From positions 1-14,998 of the forward strand of contig PXBU01000060.1 of the NCBI GenBank assembly GCA_003566795.1: a stretch of DNA of 14,998 nt. The letters run 5' to 3'. Under the pieces are notes generated by a model that was given only the letters and a program-made list of their open reading frames with translations, was not told the DNA's origin and ran no database searches. Both the position numbers and the translations under genes were made by a program. Positions 13,639-14,998 of the stretch are shown here, piece after piece. Each line of letters starts with the position of its first letter. The stretch's first letter is position 1. The stretch is from Puniceicoccaceae bacterium (GTDB lineage: Bacteria > Verrucomicrobiota > Verrucomicrobiia > Opitutales > Coraliomargaritaceae).

Positions 13639-14586
13639 ATGAAACATTTTTTAAAAGAAACCGACTTTTCCCGGCAACAAGCACAGCAGGTTTTCACCCT
13701 CGCGAAAGCGTTGAAGGCGAACCGCCTCAACGGCCCCCAGCCCCTCAATATGCAGTCCTGGGGCCTGCTGTTCTATAAAAGCAGCACGCGCACCCGCATC
13801 TCCTTCGAAGTTGGGGTGAACGAACTGGGCGGCTTCCCGGTGGTGCTCAATTCGGAAAACACTCAAATCGGCCGGGGCGAAACCATCGCCGACACCGCCC
13901 GTGTCATGTCGCGCTACCTCCACGGTCTCGTCATCCGTACCTTTGGCCACGAAATCATCGAAGAGTTCGCGGCCCATGCGAACATTCCGATTATCAACGG
14001 ACTGACCGAATTCAACCACCCCTGCCAACTCTACACCGATATCTTCACCGTGCTCGAACGCATCTCACCGGATGCCGTCGATATCGAAGCCCTGCGCGGC
14101 AAGAAGGTGGCCTTTTACGGCGACTGCGCCAGCAACATGGCCAACTCCTGGATCATCACTGCCGCCATGTTCGACATGGAAATCGTGCTGGCGGGGCCGC
14201 AACAATTTGCCCCGGGGCAAGCGGTGGCTGATGCGCTCAAGGCCGATGGCCTGCCCGCCAATTACAGCTTTACCACCGAGGCTGCAGAAGCCGCCCAGGA
14301 TGCGGATATCCTCTATACCGACGTCTGGGTTTCCATGGGCGACGAGGCGGAGGCGGAGGAGCGCAGGGCCAGGATGCTGCCCTTCCAGGTCACTCCCGAA
14401 CTCATGCAACTGGCTAAGGAAACAGCTGTTTTCATGCACTGCCTCCCGGCCCACGCTGGCGAAGAGGTCGCGCAGGAAGTCCTCGACAGCCCGCAAAGCA
14501 TCATCTTTGACGAAGCAGAAAATCGCCTACATGTGCAAAAGGCCATTTTAGCGAAACTGGTCGAGTGTGCTACACCCACACGCTAA
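13639..14586 (+). CDS. argF: Ornithine carbamoyltransferase
   Basis: ArgF transfers the carbamoyl group of carbamoyl phosphate to ornithine, giving citrulline. The 315-residue protein has the carbamoyl-phosphate motif SSTRTRISFEVG (48-59), the RGETIADTARV loop (79-89), HPCQ (127-130), the ornithine-side DVWVSMGDE block (228-236) and the HCLPAH catalytic cysteine motif (267-272), followed by AENRLHVQKAIL. These features favour ornithine over aspartate carbamoyltransferase. The ATG at 13639 gives the family-typical MKHFLKETDFS start; another ATG at 13632 is in a different frame. The stop (14584-14586) overlaps that of the convergent transposase-like gene, leaving no room for a terminator between them. 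Confidence 0.96.
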   Translation: MKHFLKETDFSRQQAQQVFTLAKALKANRLNGPQPLNMQSWGLLFYKSSTRTRISFEVGVNELGGFPVVLNSENTQIGRGETIADTARVMSRYLHGLVIRTFGHEIIEEFAAHANIPIINGLTEFNHPCQLYTDIFTVLERISPDAVDIEALRGKKVAFYGDCASNMANSWIITAAMFDMEIVLAGPQQFAPGQAVADALKADGLPANYSFTTEAAEAAQDADILYTDVWVSMGDEAEAEERRARMLPFQVTPELMQLAKETAVFMHCLPAHAGEEVAQEVLDSPQSIIFDEAENRLHVQKAILAKLVECATPTR

Positions 14587-14998
14587 CCAAAGACCCGCGC
14601 CCGCATGCCCTGAATCGTCGCCAGGTCCTGCCAGTCCGCCCCGCGCATCAAATTCACCTTCGGCGGATATTTCCGCCCTTTCTCCCGCTGCCAGGACGCC
14701 ACAAAGCCGCGCACAAATTCCTGACTACCCAGAATCGCCCCATCGGTAAAGTAGCGTACCCGGCAGCGCAGCACCGTCGCCCGCGGCAGCAACGCCTTCT
14801 CCTGCTCCAGCACCTGCAAGGCCTTCGCCCGCTCCGCTTCCGAGAGCCCCGGCTGTCCCGCCCGCTTACCAAAGATCAATTCCCGGTGCATCCGCAAAGC
14901 ATCCGCCACCGACACCTGCTGGCCACGCGCCGATCCATCCGCATAAGCCCCCCAGATCACACGAATCCCGCGCCGCGCCGCTTGCCACTGACCAGCCA
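14583..14998 (-). CDS. C-terminal part of a REP-associated tyrosine transposase (RAYT) family protein, cut by window edge
   Basis: The frame is open from the right edge (reading ..AGQWQAARRGIRVIWG..) to a TAG at 14583, about 138 residues. It resembles the C-terminal region of RAYT/IS200-like proteins common in Verrucomicrobia: YADGSARG, the TVLRCRVRYFTDGAILGSQE stretch, FVRGFVASWQREKGRKYPP, and a terminal MRGADWQDLATIQGMRARVFG-like end. A GTG at 14960 is not a real start. The HUH and tyrosine catalytic motifs would lie outside the window, so activity cannot be judged. It is convergent with argF, sharing the three bases CTA/TAA region at the stops (14584-14585 in both codons). In hosts, such genes mobilise short palindromic REP elements; the nearby arg-cluster palindromes make this neighbour notable. 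The family is recognised from memory. Confidence 0.8.
   Translation of the reverse strand, partial: AGQWQAARRGIRVIWGAYADGSARGQQVSVADALRMHRELIFGKRAGQPGLSEAERAKALQVLEQEKALLPRATVLRCRVRYFTDGAILGSQEFVRGFVASWQREKGRKYPPKVNLMRGADWQDLATIQGMRARVFG

Noticed and set aside
12508..13778. Long + strand frames (267 and 344 codons) overlapping argD
   Set aside because: They are alternative frames of argD with Arg- or Ser/Pro-dominated composition, a product of GC-rich codon use.

Overview
The window reads as chromosomal DNA of a GC-rich Gram-negative bacterium, most probably of the phylum Verrucomicrobiota (Opitutae-like). Three things suggest this: a Minf_1886-family protein, the C-terminal half of a REP-associated transposase of the kind I associate with Verrucomicrobia, and almost no Shine-Dalgarno sequences in front of clear housekeeping genes. 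The assignment is inference; no 16S gene is present.

Left part (1-3013, + strand): the end of a RecB/Cas4-like nuclease fused to an XPD/DinG-type helicase (its first codons lie off the window), then a small basic protein made of two AP2-like DNA-binding repeats, closed by a perfect hairpin terminator.

Middle left (3012-7780, - strand): a five-gene run in the order rpoZ (RNA polymerase omega), smpB (trans-translation), thrB (homoserine kinase), a Minf_1886-family protein of unknown function, and a two-domain M16 zinc peptidase. The last two are separated by one base. The M16 stop codon lies against the AP2-gene terminator, so the two units converge.

Middle (7781-8860): a 167-bp divergent promoter region, then rplM-rpsI (ribosomal proteins uL13 and uS9) on the + strand with a strong terminator.

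Right part (8909-14586, + strand): an arginine cluster argC-argJ-argB-argD-argF. With ArgJ present, acetyl groups can be recycled from N-acetylornithine to glutamate, and ArgB (N-acetylglutamate kinase) has the N-terminal segment typical of arginine-inhibited enzymes. ArgF turns the resulting ornithine into citrulline; argG and argH are not in the window. All four junctions of this cluster carry degenerate short-word repeats (AACGTT/TTCAAC, TTTCCAGTT, AGCCATC, TAGAAAT types), which are the least explained sequence here. The cluster ends tail-to-tail, with a 3-base stop overlap, against a transposase-family gene on the - strand that runs off the right edge.

Most of the window is ordinary core metabolism. 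The points worth a second look are the intergenic word repeats and their possible link to the adjacent RAYT, the tandem AP2-like protein, the nuclease-helicase fusion, the unknown gene coupled to the M16 peptidase, and the general lack of Shine-Dalgarno sequences.
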